64,000 nucleotides of DNA, taken from NCBI RefSeq assembly GCF_029867415.1, contig NW_026706165.1, forward strand, positions 124,001 through 188,000, in the 5' to 3' direction. Of this stretch, positions 34,901 through 46,251 are shown in pieces (the first letter of the stretch is position 1; each line of letters starts with the position of its first letter). The position numbers and the translations under genes are program-made. Below the pieces are notes generated by a model. It was not told the DNA's origin and did not search any database. It saw only the letters and a program-made list of their open reading frames with translations. The stretch is from Vicia villosa. Taxonomy: Eukaryota > Streptophyta > Magnoliopsida > Fabales > Fabaceae.

Positions 34901-35739
34901 TGCAAGAAGCTTTAGGATCTAAGCTTAAATTGAGTTCGGCTTATCATCCGCAGACAGACGGTCAGTCGGAGAGGACTATTCAGTCGTTGGAAGACTTGTT
35001 GAGGACTTGTGTGTTGGAGAAAGGTGGTGCGTGGGATACTAATTTGCCATTGATTGAGTTCACGTATAATAATAGTTACCATTCTAGTATTGGAATGACA
35101 CCTTTCGAGGCTTTGTATGGTAGAAAGTGTAGGACACCTTTGTGTTGGCATGAGACGGGTGAAAGTATTGTGCTTGGGCCAGAAATTATGCAACAAACTA
35201 CTGAGACAATCCAGATGATTCGTGAGAAGATGAAAGCGTCTCAGAGTAGACAGAAGAGTTATCATGATAATCGAAGGAAGGATTTAGAATTCAGCGAAGG
35301 CGACCATGTGTTTTTGAAAGTTAACCATGTGACAGGTATTGGTCGTGCCTTGAAGTCTAAGAAGTTGGATCCTAAGTTTATTGGGCCGTATCAAATCTTG
35401 CAGAGAGTGGGTACAGTAGCCTATAGGATGGCGTTGCCGCCTGAGCTTTCAAACTTGCATGACGTGTTTCATGTGTCACAACTTCAAAAATATGTGCCTG
35501 ATTCATCTCATGTCATTCAGCAGGATGAAGTTCAGATCCGTGATAACCTCACTGTGGAAGCGATGCCGATTAGGATCGAAGATCGGAAGATGAAACAGCT
35601 TAGAGGAAAGGAGATTCCGTTGGTGAGAGTAGCTTGGGGAGGACTGCTGAAGGAAGTGTGGCCTGGGAGTTGGAGAGCAGGATGCGAGAGTCGTATCCGG
35701 AACTGTTTCCATCAGGTACATTTTCGAGGACGAAAATAA
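31969..35739 (+). pseudogene. pol: pol part: zinc knuckles, protease, RT, RNase H, integrase
   Basis: 1248 codons open from ATG 31993, in the same frame as gag. Three CCHC zinc knuckles lie at about residues 44-96 ([42 protein letters not shown]). The aspartic protease has IDTGATHSF at about 139. RT carries [11 protein letters not shown] and the FIDD box at about 463-466. RNase H has YCDAS at about 612. Integrase has the HHCC finger (H at about 826, CLTCHKSK at about 864) and D, D, E near 896, 957 and 993, followed by a GPYQIL module near 1130 and a chromodomain-like end. A one-base loss near 35640-35645 shifts the last 30 codons out of the family's frame. It copies and integrates element cDNA; this copy is blocked by the gag stop. 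Confidence 0.95.
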
Positions 35740-35743
35740 TTTA

Positions 35744-35756
35744 AGTGGGGGAGAGT
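35744..35756 (+). other. Polypurine tract
   Basis: AAGTGGGGGAGAG directly precedes the TG of the 3' LTR. Confidence 0.9.
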
Positions 35757-37850
35757 TGTAACACCCCATTTTAAATTATTTAATCGTCGTAGTATTTTAT
35801 TTGATTGACTTTGTTTTGGGTGTGTGATCAAACGCGTAAGCGAAGTACCCTTATCGGAGCGGGTAAATTAAAAATGTCGGAATAGCATTAATTTAGTAAT
35901 AATAGACTTGGATGATATTATTATTAGTAAAAATATTAATATTATTATTATTAATATTACTATTATTTTTTTATTGTTACTATTATTTATCTTATTATTA
36001 GAATTAGTATTATTAGTATAATTGTTAATACTATTATTATTAATAAAATTAAGGAAATTAGGTTATTAGTGGCTAAGGGCAAGAGTGATATTTTACTAAT
36101 AAGTATATAAGGGTCTAAAGAGAGGAATTAGGTTTTTAGAATCATTTGTGCATTTGAAGGCTAAGGGAGGAGGAAGAACAAGGAGGCCACTAAGAGATTT
36201 CCCCATAGTCAAAACAATTTCTGGAATCAAGGTAAGGGGGGAGAATCGGTTCATTATAGGTGATTTAATCATGAGAGGGTAGTGAGGGGTCCTTTCCCTC
36301 GTAGGAATTTCATATGTTAATCTTGTTCGGTATAACTGTTTAATTTGAATTGAATAACTTGTGTGATCGAAGAATTGAATTGGTGTGAAATCTATATTTT
36401 TTTGTTGTGGTCACACTGTTGACGTGTTGCTGTGAATCCATATAGTGCCTTAGGTGGGTCTTCATGGGGCGAGGGCTTCCTAGCTGATGCGGAAGTCACG
36501 TGTATTTTGTTTTATCTCTGCATGTTTACATTAGTTAGCTAATATAGACATACTTAAGTTATACTAATTTATTAGAAAAGATCACTAAGTGGTGTTCTAA
36601 TGATTATTTTAGTGGAGACTTTATATTAGAAGGATGCTGTATGATTAAGTGGCTTAATTATGATAACAAGTAGTAATAGAAGGTTAGTATAAGTAGTAGA
36701 AAATTCTATTTAGTAGAAAATTGAATAAATAGAATTAGTAGTCTCAGTGAGTCGCAGAACCGTATATCCCTAGTAGTAGGAAATGGTGGCACTAGTAGAC
36801 TACTTGATACACTTGTTTCTTAGTTTTACAGAAAAGTAATCTAAGTGGAAGTGCATTATCAATGTTGGATGGCAGCACACATGTGGATTAATAATTGAAT
36901 TTTTTTATCCGAAATAATGTAATTATTTGTGGTGTGCTGTATTTAGACAGCGAGTGTAATTTCGATGTGAATTACGGTAAGCGTGGCTTACGAGTGATCA
37001 GAAGAATCGTGTGATCAGGAGGATCGTGTAATATACATAATGTTTAATTTAAATATGTATATTGTTCGTTGGTGCATTGCATATCATAGCATTGAGACTG
37101 CTAGGTGAAGATCTTTGGTAGATGCCTAGTAGGTCCGGACTCACTTGTGGAGTTGTGTTTGGGATAATTCGTTGTTCGGTGGAGTGTATGCGAATTATCC
37201 GGATTCCCTGCGAATCGGGTTCGATTGAATGAACTGTGTTTTGGTACCACATGCATTTGTGTCAATTCATGGAGTCACATTTCATTATTGTAATTGATTG
37301 TGAAATTGTGATTGAATTGTTATGTGTGTTGTAAATATGTGACAATGTGTGAATGGTGTGAGTACTACTCCTTAACATGTATTATTCACCGTTATTTATT
37401 GAATGTAGTTCTCACCCCTTTCTTGCTTGTTGTGGCTGTGCTTCTTCGGAAGTACAGATAATTCAGGTACTTAAGCTGTACGTGGAGTACGTGTTGCTTG
37501 ATCGAGTCTTAGGAGTCGCTCTGATACGTAACACGGGAATATGTTTGGGAATTTATTTCAAATGTTACTTTATTGAATTTTGTTACGTATCGCTTTTAAA
37601 TTCTAATTTTTGGTGAACCACATGTTAAGGTGGATTTTATTCTTTGGTGGCAAGTGCGTCGTGATTTATTTTAAAATAAAAACTATTTCCGCTGTATTAT
37701 TGATTTTTGTGAGAAACGAGTAAATAAAGTATTGAGACTTTAGTTTCTGTTTTATTTGAAAGATGTGACATTCCACTTGTGTTGTATTACTCTGATAATA
37801 TTATTACTATTTTACCGTAATTTTTAAATTGGGAAAAGTGGGGTGTTACA
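35757..37850 (+). repeat. 3' LTR of the gypsy element
   Basis: 2094 bp with the same ends as the 5' LTR and mostly scattered single-base differences. It lacks the 39-bp segment present in the 5' LTR; the join at about 36846 is AAGTGGAAGTG. Confidence 0.97.
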
Positions 37851-39296
37851 TTAACCATCAAGAAACAAAAATTGAAAAATATGCATGAAGTTGTTAATGG
37901 TGATACATGGATCTCACGTGTGCTTAAGGCTTACCAATACCTGGATTTACCTTGTGACGACTCAGAAATGGAATTATACCTCTACTTTCCTCTGGATTAC
38001 TCTGAACGAAGGAAACAAGCTTGCCCTAGTTCTTTTGACGTTTTGCTTTGTTCTTGAAACCCTATTTCTGTGCAGCCTGCGTGTTCTCCTCTAGCTGCAG
38101 TCCTTGTAGACTTATAAAGGATCAATTTAGGTCATGTAGTGGGCTTGGATGTTTGAGTTTTTATTCACTTGAAAATTTGGAAAAATATGATACCATTCTT
38201 TCTATTTTTGGTTCCTATTTTATTCAATCCTTCCCAATCAATATCACAAGATTTATAAGCCAATATTTGCTCAATATTTGATTGGAAAATTAACCAATAT
38301 CATATCTTTCATAATTACCATGATTTTCTCTATTAAACTTTGAATTATAATGAATATAATTCAAAATAAAATAAATAATAATGATAAGAAAGAAAGAATG
38401 GCGTGGTGGGCTTCTAAAAATACCATGGGCATGTTTAAAATCAAGAAACTTTGGCCCATTAATCAAAAAGTGGAATTTTTGCCAATTAGGGTTTCTCACT
38501 TTTTCTTGAATTTTAACCAATTTGTATCAAACATAACTCCCTCAATATTTATCATATGGAGGTGTTATAGGACTTTTTGGAAAGTCCAAGATGTCCTCTA
38601 TAATCCACTTTAGAACATATTTTTTATTTGGAGATTTTATCTTGATGATATTGCTCCTGACAAAAAACAGCTTTTTGCGATCTTCTAGAAGGACCTGTAA
38701 TGTTTTGATCCATATCTCTCAAATGAAGCATTTTTAGACTTGGCGTGTGAGAGACAAAATTGTAGAGAATTCAATTTCCTTCAAAATGAGATTTGTATGG
38801 GAAATTTCTTATGTTCCATGTAGGAGTTATGGATGGTCAAAGTTCAGTTGACTTTCTCCTATGAAAACCCTAATTTATCAACTTGTACTTTTGTTGATTT
38901 CTGATCTTTCCTTGATGAATCATGATCAACCCTTGATCAAATGATGAATGATACTTCAAACTGAGGATGTTGACCACAAATCAGGAATTTTGACTGTACT
39001 TTGACCACAGTTGACTTTTAGGTCAAACGAGTCGCCTATTGATCATTCGGGCCGTTGACTGAGCAATCCTATGAATCAGAGCTTGAAACTTGGAATGAGG
39101 ACCCTTTGAAGCATGTGAGAGGTTATGAGGTCCACTTGAATTGTCAGAACTTGATTTTTCTTGAAGAGAAGCAAAAACCCTAGTTGTGGGTTGTTTGTTT
39201 AAGAGAGTGTGCGTCCACTTATATCTTGAGCTGTTGATACTTGGATGAGCTTGAGTATAAAAATGTGGTGGGCAAATTTTGGGGTATGACACACAG

Positions 39297-39475
39297 TAAC
39301 TCTTTCCAAGCTTCAGTAATGACAATGAACCCAACCTCTATAGTATACAAAGCTACACACTTTTGCAATCTGAATTGCCAAGCCACAACTCCTCATGCAA
39401 ATTTAATCTTGTAGCCCAAAGTGGAATTTCTGAAATCAATGTCTCTAGCCATATCAGAGTTAGAGTATACAACTA
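39297..39475 (-). pseudogene. Ty1/copia RNase H, N-terminal part (split from 26385-26612)
   Basis: The minus strand reads GDKCSLVVYSNSDMARDIDF, RNSTLGYKIKFA, a stop, GVVAWQFRLQKCVALYTIE, then FIVITEAWKELL. It ends exactly where 26612 continues with WMKKFL, so the two pieces are one gene split by the solo LTR and its nested gypsy element. The GYSDSDMAGD-type block is that of Tork-like copia RNase H. One stop and minor changes show it was already decaying. Confidence 0.8.
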
Positions 39476-39479
39476 GAGA

Positions 39480-40560
39480 ACACTTATCTCCTACAAAAGA
39501 AAGCCTCGCAGGAGTGCATGCATGTCACAACTCAAATCTTGCTCTTTAACATTTAGAATATGGTTCAATGGTCTAAGTCCTTCATGGCACCGATTCCTCC
39601 GCTTCAAATTTAATTTGAATAAAATCAATTTATTGGCCAAGTATAACTCATCATCGTCACTTATCATGATGATTGTGACGATGACTTATCATCATAACAA
39701 CATTAACAAACACACCTTTCTGACAACATGCATAATATACAACAACATAAGATATAATAAAATGTTTCAAGAACGAATCTTTTATTGAAAACAATCGTGG
39801 AACTGGAATCAATGATGAAGTTCATCTAGTTTGTGATGCTATGAAAAATAAATACAAGGTGGATGAAGTTTGCACAATAGCTTCATACTTCTTGTATTTT
39901 TTTTATAGAAACACAAACCATATGTACCATAGGAAAAATACGCGCTTTGTTAAGGTGGTTTTCATCATTCACTTTTCCTATAAGTCAAAAAATAATAAAC
40001 ACCATGACATTAACAAAATTACATGGAACATTCCCCAAATGAAAAAACGAGAAACCATTTTTAACAAGAAACATAAACGAAATCGTAGCATAAGTTTAAT
40101 GAACGAACCTGAAGGTAGCAATTAGTGAACACAAATATGAAGGTTGTAGTATGTATGATGAGTGACATGGATGTTAGGGTTTTCTTTAGAGAGAGAAGAG
40201 TGAAATGTGTTAGAGTTTTCTTTTTAGAGAAACAATTGTTATGTACTGAGCGAGAGATACTTTCGCTTATATACTAAAAATTAGCACTTTTTATCACGGT
40301 TGAGAAGATGAACTGTGATGAAATGATTTGATTTTACACCATGTTTAACTAAATTAACCGTGGTGATATACAAGAATATTACCTTTTTGTGACGATAAAA
40401 TGGGATATTGAATAAGCTGACATTCGAATCCTATAACTCCTAGTTCATTTCACTACAGATTTTAACATTCCCCATAGTAAAATATTTTTTAGTAAAAACA
40501 AAAAAAAACCAAAAAATGACATTCCACCACTGTTAACGAAAGTTCGTTGTAATATTTTTT
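39480..40560. other. Unresolved AT-rich DNA, possibly a CACTA relic
   Basis: Short ORFs without motifs. ATCACGGTTGA (about 40297) and AACCGTGGTGAT (about 40357), plus CACTACAG at 40451 and TTCCGTGGTAATGG near 40575, resemble the subterminal and terminal motifs of legume CACTA elements. No pair of ends is demonstrable. A perfect local inverted repeat, TCATCGTCAC-TTATCATGATGATT-GTGACGATGA, lies at about 39651-39685. Confidence 0.35.
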
Positions 40561-40569
40561 TACAAAAGG

Positions 40570-42456
40570 TGTTTTCCGTGGTAATGGTACCAACAACATG
40601 TGCTATATATGGTCTTCTACACACCATTGCACACATACAACTATATATCCATAGCAAACGCATAAGGAACACATTTTATATCAAACGCTTCATTTTCACT
40701 TAAAGGACTTTGATTATAACTCAACTTGAACTTTCCACTTGGCATGATTCTAATGTCAAGAATCTCTTTAGCTGCTCCCATATCTTTCATGGAAAATGAC
40801 TCTCCTAAGTGTTTCTTTAACCTGTTAATGTTAGAAATACTTTCCCCTACAATAAGCATATCATCAACATATAACAACAGGATAATGAAGTCATCGTTAG
40901 AAAACTTTCTAACAAATATGCAATGATCCAAAATAGTCTTCTAGTATCCTTGATCACACATAACAGACTTAAACTTCTTGTACCACTGCCTTGAAGTTTG
41001 CTTCAACCCATAACAAAGCATAAGGAACATATTTTATATCAAACGCTTCATTTTCACTTAAAGGACTTTGATTAGAACTCAAATTGAACTTTACACTTGG
41101 CATGATTCTAATGTCAAGAATCTCTTTAGCTGCTCCCATATCTTTCATGGAAAATGACTCCCCTAAGTGTTTCATTAACCTGTTAATGTTAGAAATACTT
41201 TCCCCTACAATAAGCATATCATCAACATATAACAACAGGATAATGAAGTCATCGTTAGAAAACTTTCTAACAAATATGCAATGATCCAAAATAGTCTTCT
41301 AGTATCCTTGATCACACATAACAGACTTAAACTTCTTGTACCACTGCCTTGAAGTTTGCTTCAACCCATAACAAAGCATAAGGAACATATTTTATATCAA
41401 ACGCTTCATTTTCACTTAAAGGACTTTGATTAGAACTCAAATTGAACTTTACACTTGGCATGATTCTAATGTCAAGAATCTCTTTAGCTGCTCCCATATC
41501 TTTCATGGAAAATGACTCCCCTAAGTGTTTCATTAACCTGTTAATGTTAGAAATACTTTCCCCTACAATAAGCATATCATCAACATATAACAACAGGATA
41601 ATGAAGTCATCGTTAGAAAATTTTCTAACAAATATGCAATGATCCAAAGTAGTCTTCTAGTATCCTTGATCACACATAACAGACTTAAACTTCTTGTACC
41701 ACTGCCTTGAAGTTTGCTTCAACCCATATAACAAAGTATAAGGAACACATTTTATGTCAAACGCTTCATTTTCACCTAAAGGACTTTGATTAGAACTCAA
41801 CTTGAACTTTCCACTTGGCATGATTCTAATGTCAAGAATATCTTTAGCTGCTCCCATATCTTTCATGGAAAATGACTCCCCTAAGTGTTTCATTAACCTG
41901 TTAATGTTAGAAATACTTTCCCCTACAATAAGCATATCATCAACATATAACAACAGGATAATGAAGTCATCGTTAGAAAATTTTCTAACAAATATGCAAT
42001 GATCCAAAGTAGTCTTCTAGTATCCTTGATCACATATAACAAACTTAAACTTCTTGTACCACTACCTTGAAGTTTGCTTCAACCCATATAACAAAGTATA
42101 AGGAACACATTTTATATCAAACGCTTCATTTTCACTTAAAGGACTTTGATTAGAACTCAACTTGAACTTTCCACTTGGCATGATTCTAATGTCAAGAATC
42201 TCTTTAGCTGCTCCCATATCTTTCATGGAAAATGACTCTCCTAAGTGTTTCTTTAACCTGTTAATGTTAGAAATACTTTCCCCTACAATAAGCATATCTT
42301 CAACATATAACAACAGGATAATGAAGTCATCGTTAGAAAGTTTTCTAACAAATATGCAATGATCCAAAGTAGTCTTCTAGTATCCTTAATCACACATAGC
42401 AGACTTAAACTTCTTGTACCACTGCCTTGAAGCTTGCTTTAACCCATATAACAAAG
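40570..42456 (-). repeat. Five-unit tandem array of a copia reverse-transcriptase segment
   Basis: Units start (plus strand) at 40661, 41019, 41377, 41737 and 42097 and end at 42456: periods 358, 358, 360, 360 and 360 bp. Each unit encodes, on the minus strand, LLYGLKQTSRQWYKKF, a TAG stop after CDQGY, DHCIFVRKFSNDDFIILLLY with the VDDM catalytic box, LKKHLGESFSMKDMGAAKEI and SENEAFDIKCVPY. That is the Tork-type RT segment from YGLKQ to VPYA. The 360-bp units are exactly 120 codons. Copies differ at only a few positions. Left of unit one (40570-40660) the RT continues normally (MCAMVCRRPYIAHVVG), so this edge is the original gene. The shared stop means the source was already dead before amplification. 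Confidence 0.96.
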
Positions 42457-42790
42457 CATAGAGAAAAAAAGAGGAAGACAATCACAAACACAAGAACATA
42501 ATGTAGAAACTTCAAAACTAGAGAAAAAACCACGATTGCTGTCAATAGACAATCAGAGAATAACATTATGTGAAATTTTTTTACAACACACAATATACCC
42601 TAAACTAACCCAGGCCTCCAGTACGCCAACACCCTCCACAATAAATATTTCATTACATCTCATAACACTCTAATACAAGAGCATAAGAGAGCAAACAAAG
42701 CCAATTACAAATTTAAAGTGCTTTTAACTGATTCATCTTATAAAGAAAAACTTGAATCTTATATATTGTCTTGGATTCCCTCTTCCATCA
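42446..42790 (-). repeat. Copia LTR, truncated, fused to the RT array
   Basis: It is similar throughout to the LTR at 43151-43456 (AAGCATA-AGAAAAAA, AACATAA-GT-AAACT, CACCCTCCA-AATA, AAAGAAAAACTTGAAT) and ends CTCTTCCATCA at 42790. Its outer ten bases are replaced: the RT array runs into it through AACAAAGCATA. Confidence 0.65.
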
Positions 42791-43136
42791 CTAAACTAAG
42801 ATGTGAGACCACTCCAAAAATTTCACTTGACCATGAAGAATAAACCACTCAAAGAATAAACCACTAGATTCCCTCGACAATCATATACTTTATCATGAAG
42901 AATAAATTTCACTTGAAATTAAACCACTCCAAGAATTTGACATGTCCAAAATTAGGTTGAAAACTTATGGTGTAACTTCCATGTTGGTAGGAAGCTCTTC
43001 AACCACCGACATAATCCTTCACCTTGTGTAATCTTGATTGTATCAACAAATCTTTGACTTGAACTTTACACAAGTTAAAAAAATTCTTCTGTCAATTTTC
43101 TCTAACCCAAACTGCACAACCCAGGTCGAACCAAAA

Positions 43137-43148
43137 GCTTTGATACCA
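43137..43148 (-). other. Copia primer binding site
   Basis: The minus strand reads TGGTATCAAAGC, two bases after the LTR end CCCATCA. It matches an initiator tRNA-Met-type site. Confidence 0.75.
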
Positions 43149-43150
43149 GT

Positions 43151-43456
43151 TGATGGGAAAAACAAACAAAGCATAAAGAAAAAAGTGGAACAAAATCAAA
43201 ACATAAGAACATAACGTGAAAACTCCAAAATCAGAGAACATTCTAATACAAGAACATAAGAGACAACATTCTAACCCAGACCCCAATACACTCACACCCT
43301 CCAATACAAATATTTAACTACATCTCACAACATTCTAATACAAGAACATAAGAGAACAAAAAAATTCAAATATAAATTTAAAGTACTTTTGACTGGTACA
43401 TCTTTGTAAAGAAAAACTTGAATCATATATATAGTCTTCAATTTTCTCTTCCATCA
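43151..43456 (-). repeat. Copia 5' LTR (minus orientation)
   Basis: 306 bp, bounded by TGATGG and CCATCA inverted ends. The PBS lies immediately to the left. The leader (42791-43136) then leads to the truncated LTR at 42446-42790 rather than to gag, so the coding region is rearranged. Confidence 0.68.
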
Positions 43457-46251
43457 TATGAGGTATCGATCAAATATATGTTTTTTTTTCTCGACTCTAT
43501 TCTTATTTTAGATTTGGCCAAATTTAAGTCTTGATCTTTTCAATATGTCAAATTGTTATTAAGAAAAACTTAACCAATTTCTTTTAAAAATAGCTCAGAA
43601 TAATATAACATAGTTTAAGTAATGATGTGAAATGGAAGCCATCACAAATGATTATTGTGATAGGTTTATTCAATTGATGTGCTCTTTATAGTTTTTATAA
43701 AAGGAACATGCCTGCTATATATTATCCAAACCCCACCACCACCCTTCTAATAAGGAATACTTTTTTCAACTTTATAGAAGATAGACTAGAGACAACTAAG
43801 CTTTAAATCTTAGTTTAATTACCCTTCAATAAGCTTCAACTTTGGTTGCAAATGTGTGTGTACGTGTGAGAAAAAGAGACAATACTATGATTGGTGGAAG
43901 ATTTTGTTATTAATTTTTTGTGCATACACCATGTGGAAACCAACATAGTTTGGTTTGTTTTTCCTTTGCTACCCTTGGCCTGCACAAATAAAGCATTTCA
44001 TTTGAGTATAGACTATTTTTTATTTTAATGACTTTTGTGTGAGTGATTTGAATGTAGTTTCTTTTAACACTAGATGTTTCTTATTCATATAATCCATCAA
44101 TGACAATCAAGTTAAGTGATGGACTCAAATAATTTCAACTAAAAGGTTTTGAATTGCATCTTATTGGTAGTTTTGTTTATTGATCAATTGTCTATTACAA
44201 GCTTTTGATAAAGTTTTTGTCATATCATAACCTCTCAATGGACATCATTCATTCCTCTAAATTTTTATTTAATTAATTAAAAAAATATAAACTTCTAAGA
44301 ATTAGTCTAATGAGTTATGAAAGTGTGTTCCTCTTGAGAGTTTTACTCTGAATTTAAACGGAATATTTGTAAATAGATAGTAGAATTGATCCTTTTGAAT
44401 TAATTTGTCGCAAAAACAAATACTAAAATTTTAAAATATAAAAAAATATTTATATAATGTTTGCACTTATAAAAAAACTCGGACATTTTAAGTTTAACTT
44501 CTCACTACTACATAAGAAAAATATTTTATACCCAATAACTTTTTGAAATAAATCGATCACTTTTTACATTGATTGATTGACCGAGATGAAAAACAACTTA
44601 TCACTTGTCAGTCCGGGGATGTAGATCTTAAATTTATAAATATTATTATTTTTATGTTATTTTAAATTAAGGAAATAAGACTATATATAATTAGCGGGGA
44701 TGAGAACTATAATTAATTACTACATATTTTTTGGTGAACATGAAGATGAGAGGCACAATTTGACATAATTTATATTATTACATACCTTTATTTTCAAAGC
44801 CTTCATATTAAATAAGCAATATGTGGAAGAGAAACTTGGGATCCATGTATGAGGACAATCATGGGAAAATGGTAAGAATTTTTTAGGTTATGGGTGGTGG
44901 AGGGTACCCCTCCATTGATTCTATGCTTACATATATTTGGTCACAAGTTAAAAAATATATATAGAAATTGAGTGGATGCTTTGGTCCCCCAACTCCAACT
45001 TGTCCCCTTGACTTTACTTTTGACCAATTTTTTAGCATCTTCACTTCTTTGTTCTCCTTTTGTATCTTATGTTTGGTTTCTATCTAATCGAAAATAAAAT
45101 AACCTAATTAATACTCTTCCTCCCATTTTCATTTTTCTAAGATATATAGATCTAGATATGTTGATAAATTGTTATTAGAAGTATTGGATATGCTATACCC
45201 AAAAATAGTGCTAGACAACAACTCCTAAAAATAAGGTATAAAGTTCTTTTTTAGAAAAAAAACTAGGGCAAATGTATCATTTGAATTATGACATCTCAAC
45301 TAAAATGCTACCTCTAATTCTAAGAATCATATGAAATGAAGCACCACGTATTTATTAAACAATCATTAAAGTGACAACATCATTTAAAGAAAAAATAATT
45401 ATTTTTTACATAAATTTGATTTTTCTTTCATATTTTTATTCTATTTTATCATTAGAGTAAGACGTAGTTTTGTTTGTCGTTTTGGTGCGGAGTTGTCGTT
45501 TAATTTTTTATTTATATATAAAAGTTCTTATATATAAAAGTTGGTACGGTATAAAATATATAATTTTTAAATATCACACTTCTTAATTATATATAAAATA
45601 TTTACACCAATATTTTTTTTATAATTTTATCCATATCAGTATTTTGCTATTTTATATTATTAACATGCGAATAAAATCGTCAATTTTAATGTATCCTATC
45701 TACACATTTGTGTCATTTTATATTTTATGTTTTTCCAATGCATTGTTTTGATTTGGGTGAATATATATCTTTGGGAATAAAAAGTGTGAAAGGTAGAATT
45801 TAGGTCAATTAACTAATATTCCGATTGTAGATAATAATTTGTATGCAATAGAATATTATGGTGATTGAATTCGGATCAATTCATCAATATTCCATGAAAA
45901 TAAGAGACAAAAGGGCGATAATCTTTCACTAAAAAAAGTAGTATTCTGATATAGTGAATGAGTCATGATATCCTTTTACAACCAAGGCTGGTTTGATTTT
46001 CTTATATATTTAAAATCTTTATCATAATGGTAAATCTCTTTTTATTGTGTTAGAAAAAACACTATAGTTTTAAATCTCTTTGTATATATTTTATCACAAC
46101 CATCAACAACATGTTGATATAATGGGCTATAATGTTAAGTTTTTGAGATAGCCCAATCAAGTTGTTTGGATTAAGGTACCCTTTGGGCCGTCATTAGATT
46201 TAGATATCAACATTTAATAATAGGATGGTGTTCACAACACCCTTTATATTA
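43457..46251. other. AT-rich intergenic stretch of 2.8 kb, no gene
   Basis: No ORF above background on either strand, no inverted repeats with target duplications and no tandem arrays seen. Purely A/T-biased sequence; it could hold distal regulatory DNA, which cannot be judged from sequence alone. Confidence 0.5.

Larger units (their letters stand above)
29100..37850 (+). mobile_element. Full-length Ty3/gypsy chromovirus-type retrotransposon
   Basis: An 8751-bp element with two LTRs, tRNA-Met PBS, one gag-pol frame and a PPT, flanked by a perfect 5-bp target duplication TTAAC (29095-29099 and 37851-37855). Domain order gag, zinc knuckles, protease, RT, RNase H, integrase, chromodomain-like tail marks the Tekay/Del-type chromoviruses. 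Hand comparison of the LTRs finds about 35-40 substitutions in 2.09 kb plus one 39-bp indel, indicating a young insertion. A stop in gag and a frameshift near the 3' end of pol probably make it non-autonomous. It lies inside a solo LTR. Confidence 0.97.
26618..39291. mobile_element. Large (about 3.9 kb) solo LTR, split by a gypsy element
   Basis: Starts TGTAATACGG and ends GGGGTATGACA on the plus strand, flanked by CATAG (26613-26617) and CACAG (39292-39296), a 5-bp duplication with one mismatch. Removing the gypsy insertion (29100-37850 plus one TTAAC) leaves about 3918 bp with no coding domain. The TGTCATACCCCAAAATTTG end (minus strand) and the GTCGCCACCGA and GGGGGGTAGGTTATACAAAG blocks (26660-26760) are typical of very large legume Tat/Ogre-like LTRs; the lineage is inferred. 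It interrupts the copia RNase H codon for codon. Confidence 0.72.

Noticed and set aside
31169..35769. Minus-strand and alternative-frame ORFs in the gypsy element
   Set aside because: Shadows of the gag-pol frame, which accounts for every motif.
40726..42362. Five repeated plus-strand 66-aa ORFs over the RT array
   Set aside because: They are the antisense of the RT segment and repeat only because the DNA repeats. The minus strand carries the recognisable RT motifs.
40661..42456. CRISPR-like reading of the regular repeats
   Set aside because: Units are about 360 bp with no repeat/spacer alternation, and the context is a plant retroelement.
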